NCBI GenBank assembly: GCA_023391005.1
Contig: JAEWBS010000143.1
Coordinates: 9,173-73,172 of the forward strand
Direction: 5' to 3'
Length of the DNA stretch: 64,000 nt
Source of the DNA: Bacillota bacterium
Lineage (GTDB): Bacteria; Bacillota; Clostridia; Oscillospirales; Ruminococcaceae
Numbering within the stretch: the stretch's first letter is position 1; the number at the start of each line of letters is the position of its first letter. The notes below the pieces were generated by a model, which was given only the letters and a program-made list of their open reading frames with translations, was not told where the DNA came from and searched no databases. Positions 8,085-17,254 of the stretch are shown here, in pieces. A program made the translations under genes and the position numbers.

Positions 8085-9587
8085 TTACAAAATGACGCCG
8101 TCTTTAAAGATCATGATCTCCCGGTCGTCGTTTTCTTCGCTCTTTGTGTGCCGTCGACCCGAGGCTACGTCCAGCACCAGTCGCCACAGCGCCTGGGCGG
8201 CCGAATCGATGTCGCCATGGTCAACCACCACTCCGGCATCAAAATCCATCCAGTTTGGCTTGTTATTGAACAGAAGGCTGTTTGAGGCGATCTTTACGGT
8301 GGGAATCGCCGTTCCCAGCGGATTGCCCCGCCCCGTGGTAAACAGGAGTATCTGCGCCTGACTCGTAAGCAGGTTGGTAACCGATACACTGTCGTTGCCC
8401 GGCCCCGTCATCAGATTCAAACCCGGTCTGCGGCATACCTCGCCCATCTCCAGCGTATCGGTAACCGTGGCCTGCCCGCCTTTTTGAATGCAGCCGAGCG
8501 ATTTTTCCTCAAGGGTGGTGATGCCGCCCTTTTTGTTTCCGGGGGAGGGATTTTCGTAAATAGGCTGATCGTGACGGATATAGTACTGCTTAAAGGCGTT
8601 GATCATATCCACAATTTTCTCAAAGGTTTGCGTGCTGTCCGCGCGATTCATCAACTGGGTTTCCGCGCCGAACATCTCAGGCACCTCGGTCAGCACCGCA
8701 GTGCCGCCCAGCCCGGTTATAAAGTCTGAGATGCGTCCGCAAAGGGGATTGGCCGTGATGCCGGAGAAGGCGTCCGAGCCGCCGCATTTAAAGCCGATCG
8801 CCAGATGCTCTACCGATACGGTTTCCCGGCGGTCCTGCGCCATGACGGCGGCGATTTCTTCTATTAAGCGCAGCCCCTCTTCCACCTCATCGCCTTTTAC
8901 ATCCTGACACACCATCGTGCGGATCCGACTTTGGTCGTAGCTGCCCAAGGCGGGGAGAAAATGCTCGAAATCGTTATTTTCGCATCCCAAGCTGACCAGC
9001 AGCACACCCCCGGCGTTGGGATGCTTGACGATGTTGGCCAGCAGCTTTTGAGTCGTTTCATGGTCGTCCCCCAGTTGGGAGCAGCCGGCATTATGAGGGT
9101 AGGCCCGTATGCCCTCCCCGGCTTGAACGCCACGCTGTTTAGCTGTTTCCGATATCCGTTGAACCGTCCGGTTCACACAGGAAACGGTTGGAATAATCCA
9201 CAGCTCGTTTCGGGTTCCCACCCGGCCGTTCGGGCGTCGATAGCCCTCAAAGTTGGCGGGCAGCCCGCCGCAATCCGCCTCCCGCCCAAAAACCGGCTCA
9301 TACCGGTATTCGAGCAGGCCATCGAGATTGGTGGCAACATTGTGGCTGTGAAGCCACTGCCCCGCCTGCACATCGATGGTGGTGTGCCCGATGGGCGCAC
9401 CGTATTTGATGACGTCTATTCCCCGCTTCATATCCGCCAGTGCCATTTTATGCCCGAAGGGGATGGACTCCGCCGTGCGGTAGGCTTGATCAGATACAGA
9501 TACCGTCAACCCCGCCGGAAGATCCCGCAGCGCAACGGCAACATTGTCATGGGGATTGATTTGAATGAGTGCCCGTTCCATTTGCAT
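8085..9587 (-). CDS. Altronate/galactarate-type dehydratase (UxaA family)
   Basis: This iron-dependent sugar-acid dehydratase of 500 residues has an N-terminal SAF-like domain (about 1-95) and a large C-terminal domain with HNAGCSQLGDD, LGCENND and GFKCGGSDAFSG motifs of the UxaA/GarD family. UxaA turns D-altronate into 2-keto-3-deoxygluconate. I favour the ATG at 9587 (GGAG 5 bases upstream), which gives a 3-base overlap with the stop codon of the galactonate dehydratase gene. The large cluster has two different dehydratases, so more than one hexonate stereoisomer is probably used. Altronate versus another aldonate or aldarate cannot be decided. Confidence 0.85.
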   Translation of the reverse strand: MQMERALIQINPHDNVAVALRDLPAGLTVSVSDQAYRTAESIPFGHKMALADMKRGIDVIKYGAPIGHTTIDVQAGQWLHSHNVATNLDGLLEYRYEPVFGREADCGGLPANFEGYRRPNGRVGTRNELWIIPTVSCVNRTVQRISETAKQRGVQAGEGIRAYPHNAGCSQLGDDHETTQKLLANIVKHPNAGGVLLVSLGCENNDFEHFLPALGSYDQSRIRTMVCQDVKGDEVEEGLRLIEEIAAVMAQDRRETVSVEHLAIGFKCGGSDAFSGITANPLCGRISDFITGLGGTAVLTEVPEMFGAETQLMNRADSTQTFEKIVDMINAFKQYYIRHDQPIYENPSPGNKKGGITTLEEKSLGCIQKGGQATVTDTLEMGEVCRRPGLNLMTGPGNDSVSVTNLLTSQAQILLFTTGRGNPLGTAIPTVKIASNSLLFNNKPNWMDFDAGVVVDHGDIDSAAQALWRLVLDVASGRRHTKSEENDDREIMIFKDGVIL

Positions 9588-10735
9588 CACCACTCCGCGA
9601 CCGATCCGTCCGCATGCCGCCAGACCGGGTTTTTCCAGTCGTGGGGCGCTTGGTTTTCAGTCTGAACCAACGCTTCGTTGACTTCTACACCCAGACCGGG
9701 GCGCGTTGGCAACGCGACAAATCCGTCGGTAAAAGCCAGATCTTTGGGATTGAGGATATAATCTAACGGCTCATGATATGCGTTATAATGGATGCCCATG
9801 CTCTGCTCCTGAATAAAAGCGTTATAGCAGGTGGCGTCGACCTGAAGGCAAGCGCTCAGCGCGATGGGACCCAAGGGACAATGCGGCGCCAGCGCCACGT
9901 CATACGCCTCGGCCATGGCCGCAATCTTTTTAACCTCGGTGATACCGCCCGCGTGCGAAACGTCGGGCTGAATGATATCCACGCCGCCAATCTGGAGCAG
10001 ACGCTTAAAATCGTAGCGTGAAAACAGCCGCTCACCGGTGGCAATCGGGACATTGCAGGCCGCGGCGATATCTTTAAAGTCCTCCATATTTTCGCAGAGC
10101 ACCGGCTCTTCTAAAAACATGGGGTCGAATTCTTCGAGCTTTTTTGCAAGAATCTTGGCCATTGGCTTGTGAACACGACCGTGGAAATCGATCGCGATAC
10201 CGAAATATTTTCCGGTGGCCTCCCGTATTGACGCCACCCGTTCAAGCACGGCGTCAATCTTCTCGTAGCTGTCCACCATCTGGAGCTCTTCGGTGGCATT
10301 CATTTTAATGGCGGTAAAGCCGGCCTCCTGCTTTTCTTTCGCGGCTTTTGCCACGTCGCTGGGACGGTCGCCGCCAATCCACGAATACACCCGAACCTTG
10401 TCGCGGCAGGCGCCGCCCATCAGCTGATAAACCGGTGCGTTAAAATATTTGCCTTTAATGTCCCAGAGCGCCTGATCAATACCGGCGATGGCGCTCATCA
10501 AAATCGGGCCGCCCCGATAAAAGGCGGCGCGGTAGAGCAGGTTCCAAATATCTTCAATGCGCATCGGATCGGTTCCGATCAGATAGTCCTTCATCTCCTG
10601 CACACAGGCCAACACGGTAGCGGCTTTGCCTTCGATAACCGCTTCGCCCCAGCCGGTTAGGCCCTGATCTGTCTCGACCTTGACAAAGCCCCACCGCGGA
10701 CGCACCAGATAAGTATCGATATTTGTGATGATCAT
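9587..10735 (-). CDS. dgoD: D-galactonate dehydratase
   Basis: This enolase-superfamily enzyme converts D-galactonate to 2-keto-3-deoxy-D-galactonate. In the 382 residues the metal ligands Asp183, Glu209 and Glu235 and the catalytic His185, His285 and Glu310 all fall at the positions known for E. coli DgoD. The characteristic motifs are IDFHGRVH, FLEEP, TGERL and PHCPLGP. This is the most specific functional call in the cluster. It overlaps the UxaA-type gene, follows the AEC permease gene by 25 bases and feeds the DgoK/aldolase pair at 4.2-5.9 kb. Confidence 0.93.
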   Translation of the reverse strand: MIITNIDTYLVRPRWGFVKVETDQGLTGWGEAVIEGKAATVLACVQEMKDYLIGTDPMRIEDIWNLLYRAAFYRGGPILMSAIAGIDQALWDIKGKYFNAPVYQLMGGACRDKVRVYSWIGGDRPSDVAKAAKEKQEAGFTAIKMNATEELQMVDSYEKIDAVLERVASIREATGKYFGIAIDFHGRVHKPMAKILAKKLEEFDPMFLEEPVLCENMEDFKDIAAACNVPIATGERLFSRYDFKRLLQIGGVDIIQPDVSHAGGITEVKKIAAMAEAYDVALAPHCPLGPIALSACLQVDATCYNAFIQEQSMGIHYNAYHEPLDYILNPKDLAFTDGFVALPTRPGLGVEVNEALVQTENQAPHDWKNPVWRHADGSVAEW

Positions 10736-10760
10736 AAAGCATACTCTTTTCTTATTATTG

Positions 10761-11675
10761 TCATAAACCGACCAAGAATACCCACATGGGCAGGATAACG
10801 ATCATCGCCAGCATGGTTTGCACCATCAGATGGGCCGCATAGCTTGGCGCACAATCGTACTCTGAGGCGACAATCGCCGTCATTGACCCGGCGGGCAGCG
10901 CCGCGATAATTGTGCTGATCTGAACAATCATCCGGCTGATACCCAGCGCGCTCATAATCAGATAGACCGCGGCGGGCGCAACCACCATCCGCATGAGGGT
11001 TGGCAGATATAATTCACGGTTGCGGATGATATTCCACACGCCTGATTCGGCCAGATTGCATCCGATAATCAGCATAGATAGCGGCATTGTCAGCGCGCCG
11101 ATATTCGCAAAGGTGCTGTACAACGGCTCGGGGATGGGTATCTGAAGAAAATACATAACAAGCGCCAGCACCGACACGGCGGCTATTTTATTGGTGAAAA
11201 GGGCACGCGGCGTGATGCGAACCCCCTCCCCGAGATAGGCCATGCCCCAAGTGTAAAACAGCAGATTGTAGATCATGCTAAACATAATGGCGCACAGTAG
11301 CCCAATATTGCCGTACAGCTCCTGCAAAATAGGATATCCGACAAAGGTGATGTTACCAAAAATAATCGAAGACACCAGAACACGGCGCTTCTTCTCTTCG
11401 AGGTTCAGACGCTTGCTAACGGCGATAACGCACGGAATGCCCAATGCGTAAAACACAATCGCATACGCGCCGGTAATCAGAATAGCCTGCACCGCCTGCG
11501 CGGAAAGCGCCTGCTGCGAGGACATGATAACGGTAAAATAGACCACAAATTTCATGAGGACATTCGTGATGCTTTTCTGATCCTGAGCCGTCAAAACGCC
11601 TTTGGTTCGCAGTAAATAGGCGGCGGCCACCACAAAGAACACCTTGAACATCAGGCTAGACAGAATATAAAACAT
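10761..11675 (-). CDS. AEC-family transporter (auxin efflux carrier type)
   Basis: This 304-residue integral membrane protein has about ten predicted membrane segments and the two repeated halves of the AEC/bile-acid-transporter fold. Bacterial AEC proteins move malonate, malate or other carboxylates, mostly by inference. It lies 25 bases upstream of dgoD and about 250 bases downstream of the TRAP permease gene. It may be a second importer or an exporter of an acidic product in this sugar-acid cluster. No motif reveals the substrate. The gap to dctM (11676-11923) holds no gene I can support. Confidence 0.8.
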   Translation of the reverse strand: MFYILSSLMFKVFFVVAAAYLLRTKGVLTAQDQKSITNVLMKFVVYFTVIMSSQQALSAQAVQAILITGAYAIVFYALGIPCVIAVSKRLNLEEKKRRVLVSSIIFGNITFVGYPILQELYGNIGLLCAIMFSMIYNLLFYTWGMAYLGEGVRITPRALFTNKIAAVSVLALVMYFLQIPIPEPLYSTFANIGALTMPLSMLIIGCNLAESGVWNIIRNRELYLPTLMRMVVAPAAVYLIMSALGISRMIVQISTIIAALPAGSMTAIVASEYDCAPSYAAHLMVQTMLAMIVILPMWVFLVGL

Positions 11676-11923
11676 ATTGCGCAGCCCTTTCAGGCACTTA
11701 TGGAAATATTGTCGCGGTTGAGCTTATTTGGATGCACGGGAGCCTCCTTTAAGTTCAGCCGCATGCAAGCAAGATGGCGTTATCAATATGAGCGATAAGT
11801 CAAACTGCTGTAAAACCGAGTGCCGCTGTATTTGCCCGGGATGGCCCTGTGAGAGTTTTCACAATGGCGCTTATACGCCGGGCGGCCAGCCCTTTTAAGC
11901 GGTCCGCCCCCAAAACTATCATC

Positions 11924-13216
11924 TTACATAAGCATACCGCTTATTCTGGGGAGGAACTCGGAAATTGCAGGGATAAAGGTAATCAACAGCAGGCAGAAGA
12001 TCATCGCTATAATAAAGCGAACGATGCCCTGGCAGACTACTTCTAATTTGACGTTTCCGATACGGGCCGCCACGAACAGGTTGATGCCCAGCGGCGGTGT
12101 GATGAAGCCGATCGCCAAGTTGACCACCATGATAATACCAAAGTGCACCGGCGAAAGTCCCAGCTGCAAAGCCACCGGCAGCAGAATCGGCGACAACACC
12201 ATCATAGCAGGCGTTGTATCCATAAAGCAGCCGACAAAAAGCAGTAAGAGGTTGATCAGCGTCAAAAGGACAAACCGATTCTCAGAAATGCCAAGCAGCG
12301 CATGGCTGATGGCCATCGGAATCTGCTCCATGGTCAAAATTCTCGCAAAAGCCGTGGCGCAACCGATGATGACCATCGTGGTGCCGTTGGTATTGCAGGC
12401 ATTGGCAATGGTTTTGTACAGCTCTTTAAAGCTGATTTCGCGATAAATAAGCATGCCGCAAACCAGCGCATAGACCGCGGCAACGGCAGCCGCTTCGGTG
12501 GGGGTGAAAAATCCGCCGTAAATACCGCCCAGAATGATAATCGGGTCGATAAGCGCCCACTTGGCGTCCCATACGGTCTCCCACTTCTCTTTTGCGGTGT
12601 AGATGCGGTCAGAGCCCTTCCAGCCCATTTTCTTGCAGTAAAAATAGCATACGACGCACAGCACCAGACCGATCAGAATACCGGGCAGGAAGCCGGCCAT
12701 AAACATAGCCGAAATAGAGGTGTTCGTCGAGGTGCCATAGATAACCATCGGGATACTGGGCGGAATAATAACGCCGATACATCCGGCGCAGGCCACGCAG
12801 GCCAGAGTAAAGCCCTTGCTGTAGCCCTTTTCAAGCATGGTAGGTACCACCATGCTGCCCACGGCAGCCACAGTGGCGGGGCCCGAACCGGACACGGCCG
12901 CAAAGAACATGCAGACCACGACCGTAACGATGGCTAAACCGCCGGTTACGCGCCCTAAAAACACGTTACAGACATTCAGAATACGTTTAGATACGCCACC
13001 GGCCGCCATCAACTCGCCGGCTAAGATAAACAAGGGGATCGCCATGATCGGAAAGGAGTCGCTGCCCGCAATCATCTGGCTGACGATAAAGCTTGACGTC
13101 ATACGCGGATGGATTGCAACAACCGAAAGAGCAGCCAGACCGATTGAGATACCGACCGGAACGTTCAGGACGAGAAATACGAGCAGGGCCAGAAATAATA
13201 CAACACCAGCATTCAT
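11924..13216 (-). CDS. dctM: TRAP transporter large permease (DctM)
   Basis: The 430-residue protein has about twelve membrane segments and the DctM repeat features, including GSGPATVAAVGSMVVPTMLEKGY and IIPPSIPMVIYG-type loops. It forms the sodium-driven translocation channel of a TRAP transporter with the small subunit DctQ. The start overlaps the dctQ stop by 4 bases (ATGA), so translation is coupled. With dctP upstream it makes a full three-gene TRAP system, likely for a sugar acid given the flanking enzymes. Confidence 0.93.
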   Translation of the reverse strand: MNAGVVLFLALLVFLVLNVPVGISIGLAALSVVAIHPRMTSSFIVSQMIAGSDSFPIMAIPLFILAGELMAAGGVSKRILNVCNVFLGRVTGGLAIVTVVVCMFFAAVSGSGPATVAAVGSMVVPTMLEKGYSKGFTLACVACAGCIGVIIPPSIPMVIYGTSTNTSISAMFMAGFLPGILIGLVLCVVCYFYCKKMGWKGSDRIYTAKEKWETVWDAKWALIDPIIILGGIYGGFFTPTEAAAVAAVYALVCGMLIYREISFKELYKTIANACNTNGTTMVIIGCATAFARILTMEQIPMAISHALLGISENRFVLLTLINLLLLFVGCFMDTTPAMMVLSPILLPVALQLGLSPVHFGIIMVVNLAIGFITPPLGINLFVAARIGNVKLEVVCQGIVRFIIAMIFCLLLITFIPAISEFLPRISGMLM

Positions 13217-13710
13217 CCGTCATACTCCTCCCCGTTTTTCAGGCATTTAACTCGGTATAAAATGGTCTGAATTTCGCGGAAGGTCGCCAGACCAAAGCCC
13301 ACAACGGTGGACATATAGATGTATTCCATAGGAATTTTAAGCGCGGTAGAGTGCACATGGTACAGCGGCTGCTGCATCGCATAAAGGAAGCCTGTGTAGG
13401 CGATATAGGCCGCAAAAACGATAAACAGAATGTCGCCCAGAATGATGACATAAGGGCGCAGCTTGTGGGGGAAGAGGTAAAGCGCCGCATCAATCTTGAT
13501 GTGTTTTCTCAGCTTGCAGCCATAGCTGATGCCGACGTAGATCAGCCAGATAAAAATATATCGAGCCAATTCTTCGGACCAGGAAAGCGAGGCGTTAAAA
13601 ACATAGCGCATAATCACCTGTACAAAAACCAACAGGGTCATTGCGGACATCAGAATCACACAGAGGAAAACCTCTGTATTATCATCCAGCCATTTTAAAG
13701 CTTTTTTCAA
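13213..13710 (-). CDS. dctQ: TRAP transporter small permease (DctQ)
   Basis: This 165-residue protein has four membrane segments and the DctQ signature VIMRYVFNASLSWSEELARY. It joins the binding protein-loaded substrate pathway to DctM. I chose a TTG start at 13710 because GGGGAGG stands 7-8 bases before it and the following residues (KKALKWLDDNTEV) look like a normal DctQ N-terminus. The longer ATG reading would begin inside the intercistronic hairpin downstream of dctP. Confidence 0.87.
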   Translation of the reverse strand: MKKALKWLDDNTEVFLCVILMSAMTLLVFVQVIMRYVFNASLSWSEELARYIFIWLIYVGISYGCKLRKHIKIDAALYLFPHKLRPYVIILGDILFIVFAAYIAYTGFLYAMQQPLYHVHSTALKIPMEYIYMSTVVGFGLATFREIQTILYRVKCLKNGEEYDG

Positions 13711-13742
13711 AATAATTCCTCCCCTGCTCGTATCGTGTCTTT

Positions 13743-13771
13743 GCGGGTTCTCACAGCATGTGAGAACCCGC
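13743..13771 (-). other. Intercistronic stem-loop between dctP and dctQ
   Basis: A perfect 12-bp stem (GCGGGTTCTCAC at 13743-13754 pairing with 13760-13771) with a 5-base loop and no T-tract. Its place directly after the binding-protein gene suggests a 3' mRNA-stabilising hairpin that raises the ratio of binding protein to permease. Confidence 0.65.
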
Positions 13772-13796
13772 ATTTCACGACGTGCAGAAAATATCG

Positions 13797-14858
13797 CTAC
13801 TTTCTGTAAGCCTCCAGCTCCTGAGACATCTTATCGGCCAGCTCGGCGCGATACATGATCTTCTTGGCAGCTTCCAGGCTGTTGGCGGCGTCGGCAGCTT
13901 CCTTAAAGGACAGCTTCTCGTCGTCGGTCAGCGTGCGAACCTTGCATCCGGCAGACTCCATCGTCGACACAGCCTCGTCCTCATATTTCTGGGACAGCTC
14001 ATACTGCTTCTGGGTGGTCTCTTCGAGCGCTCTGGTCAGCGCGTCCTGCTGCTCGGCGGACATGGAATCCCACTTCTTGAGGTTCATGACAACATAATAG
14101 GGGGTGTAGACATGCTCGGTCAGCGTGCAGTTCTTCTCAACCTCGTAGAACTTGTTGCCGACGATGATGCCCAGAGGGTTTTCCTGTCCGTCAACGGTCT
14201 TCTGCTGCATCGCGGTGAAGAGCTCGGAGAAAGCCATGGGGGTGGGGTTGGCGCCCATCGCCTGCCATGCGGCCAGATGGATCTCGTTGGCCATGGTACG
14301 AATCTTCAGGCCCTTGAGATCCGCGACCGAAGCGATGTCTTTGTCGTTGGTGGTGATGTTGCGGAAGCCGTTCTCCCAGAAGGCCAGACCCTTAAGGCCG
14401 TAGTCTTTGAAGCCCTCGAGAACCGCCTTGCCGGCCTCGCCGTTAAAGCCGACCTCATAAACCTCCTGCTTGTTCAGGAACATATAAGGGATGTCGTACA
14501 CAAACAGGTCGTTGTAGGTCACAGCGATAGAAGACGTGGAACCGATCGCGATGTCGCACTCACCGGTCTGTGCCATGGCAAAGCTCTGCTCGTCATTGCC
14601 CAGCTGGTTTTCAGGGAAGTGCTTGATCGTGATGCTGCCGTTGGAATACTCCTTGATCTTGGGAATCAGCACCTCGTTGACGGCGTCAATGGCGCTGTCT
14701 GAGGTGACGTTGGCCAGCACCAGTTCGATCGGCTTGTCACCGCTCGCCTGAGAGCCGCCCGGGGTGGCCTCGCTTGATTTTCCGCCAGACTTTCCGCAGG
14801 CGGGCAACGCTGCCAGCATCGCACCGGCTAAAAGTACAGACAAAATCTTCTTTTTCAT
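13797..14858 (-). CDS. dctP: TRAP transporter substrate-binding lipoprotein (DctP)
   Basis: This 353-residue extracytoplasmic binding protein has a lipoprotein signal ending in the lipobox LPAC (Cys21) and a Ser/Gly-rich linker before the mature DctP domain. The conserved DLKGLKIRTMAN segment (about 184-195) carries the arginine that binds the substrate carboxylate in this family. ATPTPMAFSELFTAMQ-like features and the helix that follows also fit. It is first of the dctPQM set and has strong stem-loops on both sides. A hexonate or hexuronate is the likely ligand from context. Confidence 0.92.
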   Translation of the reverse strand: MKKKILSVLLAGAMLAALPACGKSGGKSSEATPGGSQASGDKPIELVLANVTSDSAIDAVNEVLIPKIKEYSNGSITIKHFPENQLGNDEQSFAMAQTGECDIAIGSTSSIAVTYNDLFVYDIPYMFLNKQEVYEVGFNGEAGKAVLEGFKDYGLKGLAFWENGFRNITTNDKDIASVADLKGLKIRTMANEIHLAAWQAMGANPTPMAFSELFTAMQQKTVDGQENPLGIIVGNKFYEVEKNCTLTEHVYTPYYVVMNLKKWDSMSAEQQDALTRALEETTQKQYELSQKYEDEAVSTMESAGCKVRTLTDDEKLSFKEAADAANSLEAAKKIMYRAELADKMSQELEAYRK

Positions 14859-14890
14859 AACATCTTTCCTCCTACTGTCTACTGTCTTTT

Positions 14891-14922
14891 ATTATTATCG
14901 GCTCTGACAGCCGTATAATAAT
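14891..14922 (-). other. Stem-loop upstream of dctP
   Basis: An ATTATTAT-A-CGGCT arm pairs with AGCCG-ATAATAAT across a short loop, between the SDR gene and dctP. There is no U-tract, so it is more likely a processing or stability element than a terminator. A second small GGGGC/GCCCC hairpin lies at about 14938-14957. Confidence 0.45.
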
Positions 14923-14981
14923 CACGTCACGGCATAGTGGGGCTTTAAAGGCCCCTTTGTGTTAAAACGCGATGCCGTATC

Positions 14982-15743
14982 TTATTTGCACAGGTAACCG
15001 CCGTCGCAGGGAATCACCGCACCGGCCATATAATCGGAAGCATCCGCACACAGAAAAATGCACAGACCCTTCATATCGTCCGGCGTTCCCCAACGGTGTG
15101 CGGGGATGCGCGCAAGAATTTCGGTGTTCCGGCCCGCGTCATTAATCAGAGCGGTGTTCATCTCGGTCGCCATGTATCCCGGGGCAATCGCGTTGACGTT
15201 GATGCCCTTGCCGGTCCATTCGTTGGCGAGCGCCTTGGTCAGCTGCGCGACGCCACCCTTGCTGGCCGCATAAGCGGGCACGGTGTAGCCGCCGAAAAAG
15301 CTGAGCATCGACGCGACGTTGACAATCTTGCCTTTGGACTGCTGGCTAATAAACTGCCGCCCGGCCATCTGGCATAGATCAAAGGTAGCGGTCAGGTTGA
15401 TCTCCAGCACATCGTCCCAATCTTCTATCGGGAACGCCTCGCAAAAATGACGGCGCTGGATGCCCGCGGCGTTAACCAGAATATCTAAATGGCCGCCCAG
15501 CAGCGCCACTGCCTTAGCAAAGCCCTCTCTTCTCGCGTCCCGCTGGCTTAAATCAACAGCGATGCCGTGGCAAGCAAAGCCTTTTTCGCGATATGCCTGT
15601 GCCACCTCTAGCGCGCCCTCACCGGAACCCACCACGACGACCTCGCAGCCCGATTCCATCAGGCCTTCGGCCATGCCGCGGCCAAGCCCGCGGGTCGCAC
15701 CCGTGACAATGGCCTTTCGGCCGGTCAGATCAAACAATTTCAC
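14982..15743 (-). CDS. SDR-family sugar-acid dehydrogenase (KduD/gluconate 5-dehydrogenase-like)
   Basis: This classical short-chain dehydrogenase of 253 residues has the cofactor motif TGATRGLG (14-21), NAAG (91-94) and the catalytic triad Ser145, Tyr158, Lys162. The overall pattern (N-terminal LFDLTGRKAIVTG, C-terminal AGAVIPCDGGYLCK) resembles KduD (2-keto-3-deoxygluconate/5-keto interconversion) and gluconate 5-dehydrogenase. It probably oxidises or reduces a hexonate entering the pathway. It sits between the FGGY kinase gene (27-base gap) and dctP. Confidence 0.85.
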   Translation of the reverse strand: MKLFDLTGRKAIVTGATRGLGRGMAEGLMESGCEVVVVGSGEGALEVAQAYREKGFACHGIAVDLSQRDARREGFAKAVALLGGHLDILVNAAGIQRRHFCEAFPIEDWDDVLEINLTATFDLCQMAGRQFISQQSKGKIVNVASMLSFFGGYTVPAYAASKGGVAQLTKALANEWTGKGINVNAIAPGYMATEMNTALINDAGRNTEILARIPAHRWGTPDDMKGLCIFLCADASDYMAGAVIPCDGGYLCK

Positions 15744-15769
15744 GGTATTCCTCCTTCTTTTGCTGCCGC

Positions 15770-17185
15770 TTAGCAGCCGGTCTGGTAACAGGTCAGATAA
15801 CGCTCAAATTTCTTCTGATACAGCGCGGCCTTTTCGGCATTTGGGCGAATAATGCGGCTAATCTCCGGCTCATAGGCGCAGACATCCTCGATGACGCCTA
15901 AAAGCTCCATTGCCAGCACCGCGCCGCCCAGCATCGAGCCGTGCTCGTTCTGGTTAACCTCCAGCTCCCGCTGAAAGATGTCGGCGCACATTTGCGTCCA
16001 CTGCTCTGAGTGCAGAATGCCGCCCGAGAAGCGGATATGACCCGGCCGTCCATTGACCTCTGACAATATCCGATAGCAGTGATAAAGGTTAAATAAAACA
16101 CCTTCCTGCACAGCCAGATAGAGGTCCGAAAGCTTATGCTGGGGCAGAACCTGTAAAAAGCCGCCCCTGCGCTCATCGTTCCAACCGGGGCAACGTTCAC
16201 CGAATAAAAACGGCATGAACACCGGGCTGGTCTCAAAATCCGCGATATCCTGCTCAAGCTGCGCGTATGAAAGCGTTGATAAGCCGATCCGCTCTTTAAA
16301 CCAGTCCACGCAGTTGCAGCAACCATTGGTCGCGGCGCCCGAAAGCCAGTTCTTAGGAGACATATAGCACCATGTGCTGGGCCTGTCCGGCAGAACCGGC
16401 TTGCTGGTCGTCAGCCGGATGGCGCCGCTCGTCCCCACTGAGAAGGTCATGACGCCGTCCTGCACGGCGCCCGCGCCGATCTGATTGAGGCCGCCGTCCG
16501 AGTTGGTGGGAATAACCGGTATGCCCGGCTGAACGCCCAGCTCCCGCGCGGCCTGCTCAGTCAGCGGAAAGGTTTCATTGTAGGCAACCAGACGGCTCAA
16601 CTGTTCGGGGCGCACGCCCAGCTCCTGCATCAACTCGGGGTCAAACGATTTGCTCCAGGTGTTGAGCAGCCCCGTTCCCGAAGCGAGACACGCGGTTATA
16701 ACCCGCTGGCCGGTCATTCGGTAGTTGTTATAGGTTCCCTGTCCCATAATATAGTGCTGCTCAAGCTGATAGCCCTGCTCTTTGAGCATCATCAGCTTAA
16801 AAAACGGGTAAATCGCATTGACCATACAGCCGGTTTTTTGATAAAAGGCGTCGACATAGGCTTGATCCTGTCTGAGCACCTTGCAAATTGACGCCGCTCC
16901 GGTATTCGACCACAGATAAACAGGGGTGACCGGCTTCATATCGCGGTCGCACAGCACCAGACTGTGCCATGTTCCGCTTAAAGCGATCATGTCCACCGGC
17001 CTGTTATCCAGCAGTTCTCTGCCGACCGAGATCATATCCCGATAGACATGCTCGGCATTGTGCAGCGTAACATCCTCGTAGTTGTTTTCGTAGGCCTTTA
17101 CTCGAACTTCAAAGGTACGGTCTTCGGTTTTATAGAGCATTGCTTTGGCGGAGGTCGTGCTTGCCTCTAACACCAATATATTCAT
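15770..17185 (-). CDS. FGGY-family carbohydrate kinase
   Basis: This ATP-dependent sugar kinase of 471 residues belongs to the gluconokinase/xylulokinase group. The N-terminal phosphate-binding strand is NILVLEASTTSAKAMLYK, and the GAGAVQDGVMTFSVGTSGAIR block (about 250-270) is the FGGY signature region. I set the start at 17185, with AGGAGG upstream; a longer ORF reading lacks a binding site. The sequence looks closer to gluconate or hexulose kinases than to glycerol kinase, but the substrate is open. It gives the cluster a phosphorylating branch distinct from DgoK. Confidence 0.85.
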   Translation of the reverse strand: MNILVLEASTTSAKAMLYKTEDRTFEVRVKAYENNYEDVTLHNAEHVYRDMISVGRELLDNRPVDMIALSGTWHSLVLCDRDMKPVTPVYLWSNTGAASICKVLRQDQAYVDAFYQKTGCMVNAIYPFFKLMMLKEQGYQLEQHYIMGQGTYNNYRMTGQRVITACLASGTGLLNTWSKSFDPELMQELGVRPEQLSRLVAYNETFPLTEQAARELGVQPGIPVIPTNSDGGLNQIGAGAVQDGVMTFSVGTSGAIRLTTSKPVLPDRPSTWCYMSPKNWLSGAATNGCCNCVDWFKERIGLSTLSYAQLEQDIADFETSPVFMPFLFGERCPGWNDERRGGFLQVLPQHKLSDLYLAVQEGVLFNLYHCYRILSEVNGRPGHIRFSGGILHSEQWTQMCADIFQRELEVNQNEHGSMLGGAVLAMELLGVIEDVCAYEPEISRIIRPNAEKAALYQKKFERYLTCYQTGC

Positions 17186-17254
17186 ATTTTTGCCCGCCTC
17201 CTGACATGGTATGCTTGAGCGCGCTGCCAAGAGGCATCCGCTTGAGAAATCATG

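Noticed and set aside
11849..11923. Terminator after the TRAP permease gene
   Set aside because: A GGGCGGCC/GGTCCGCCC pairing is possible, but there is a bulge and no T-tract on the minus strand.
13782..14702. Plus-strand ORF of 306 codons opposite dctP
   Set aside because: It is antisense to a clear lipoprotein gene; the leucine/glycine-rich translation is a GC-rich shadow.
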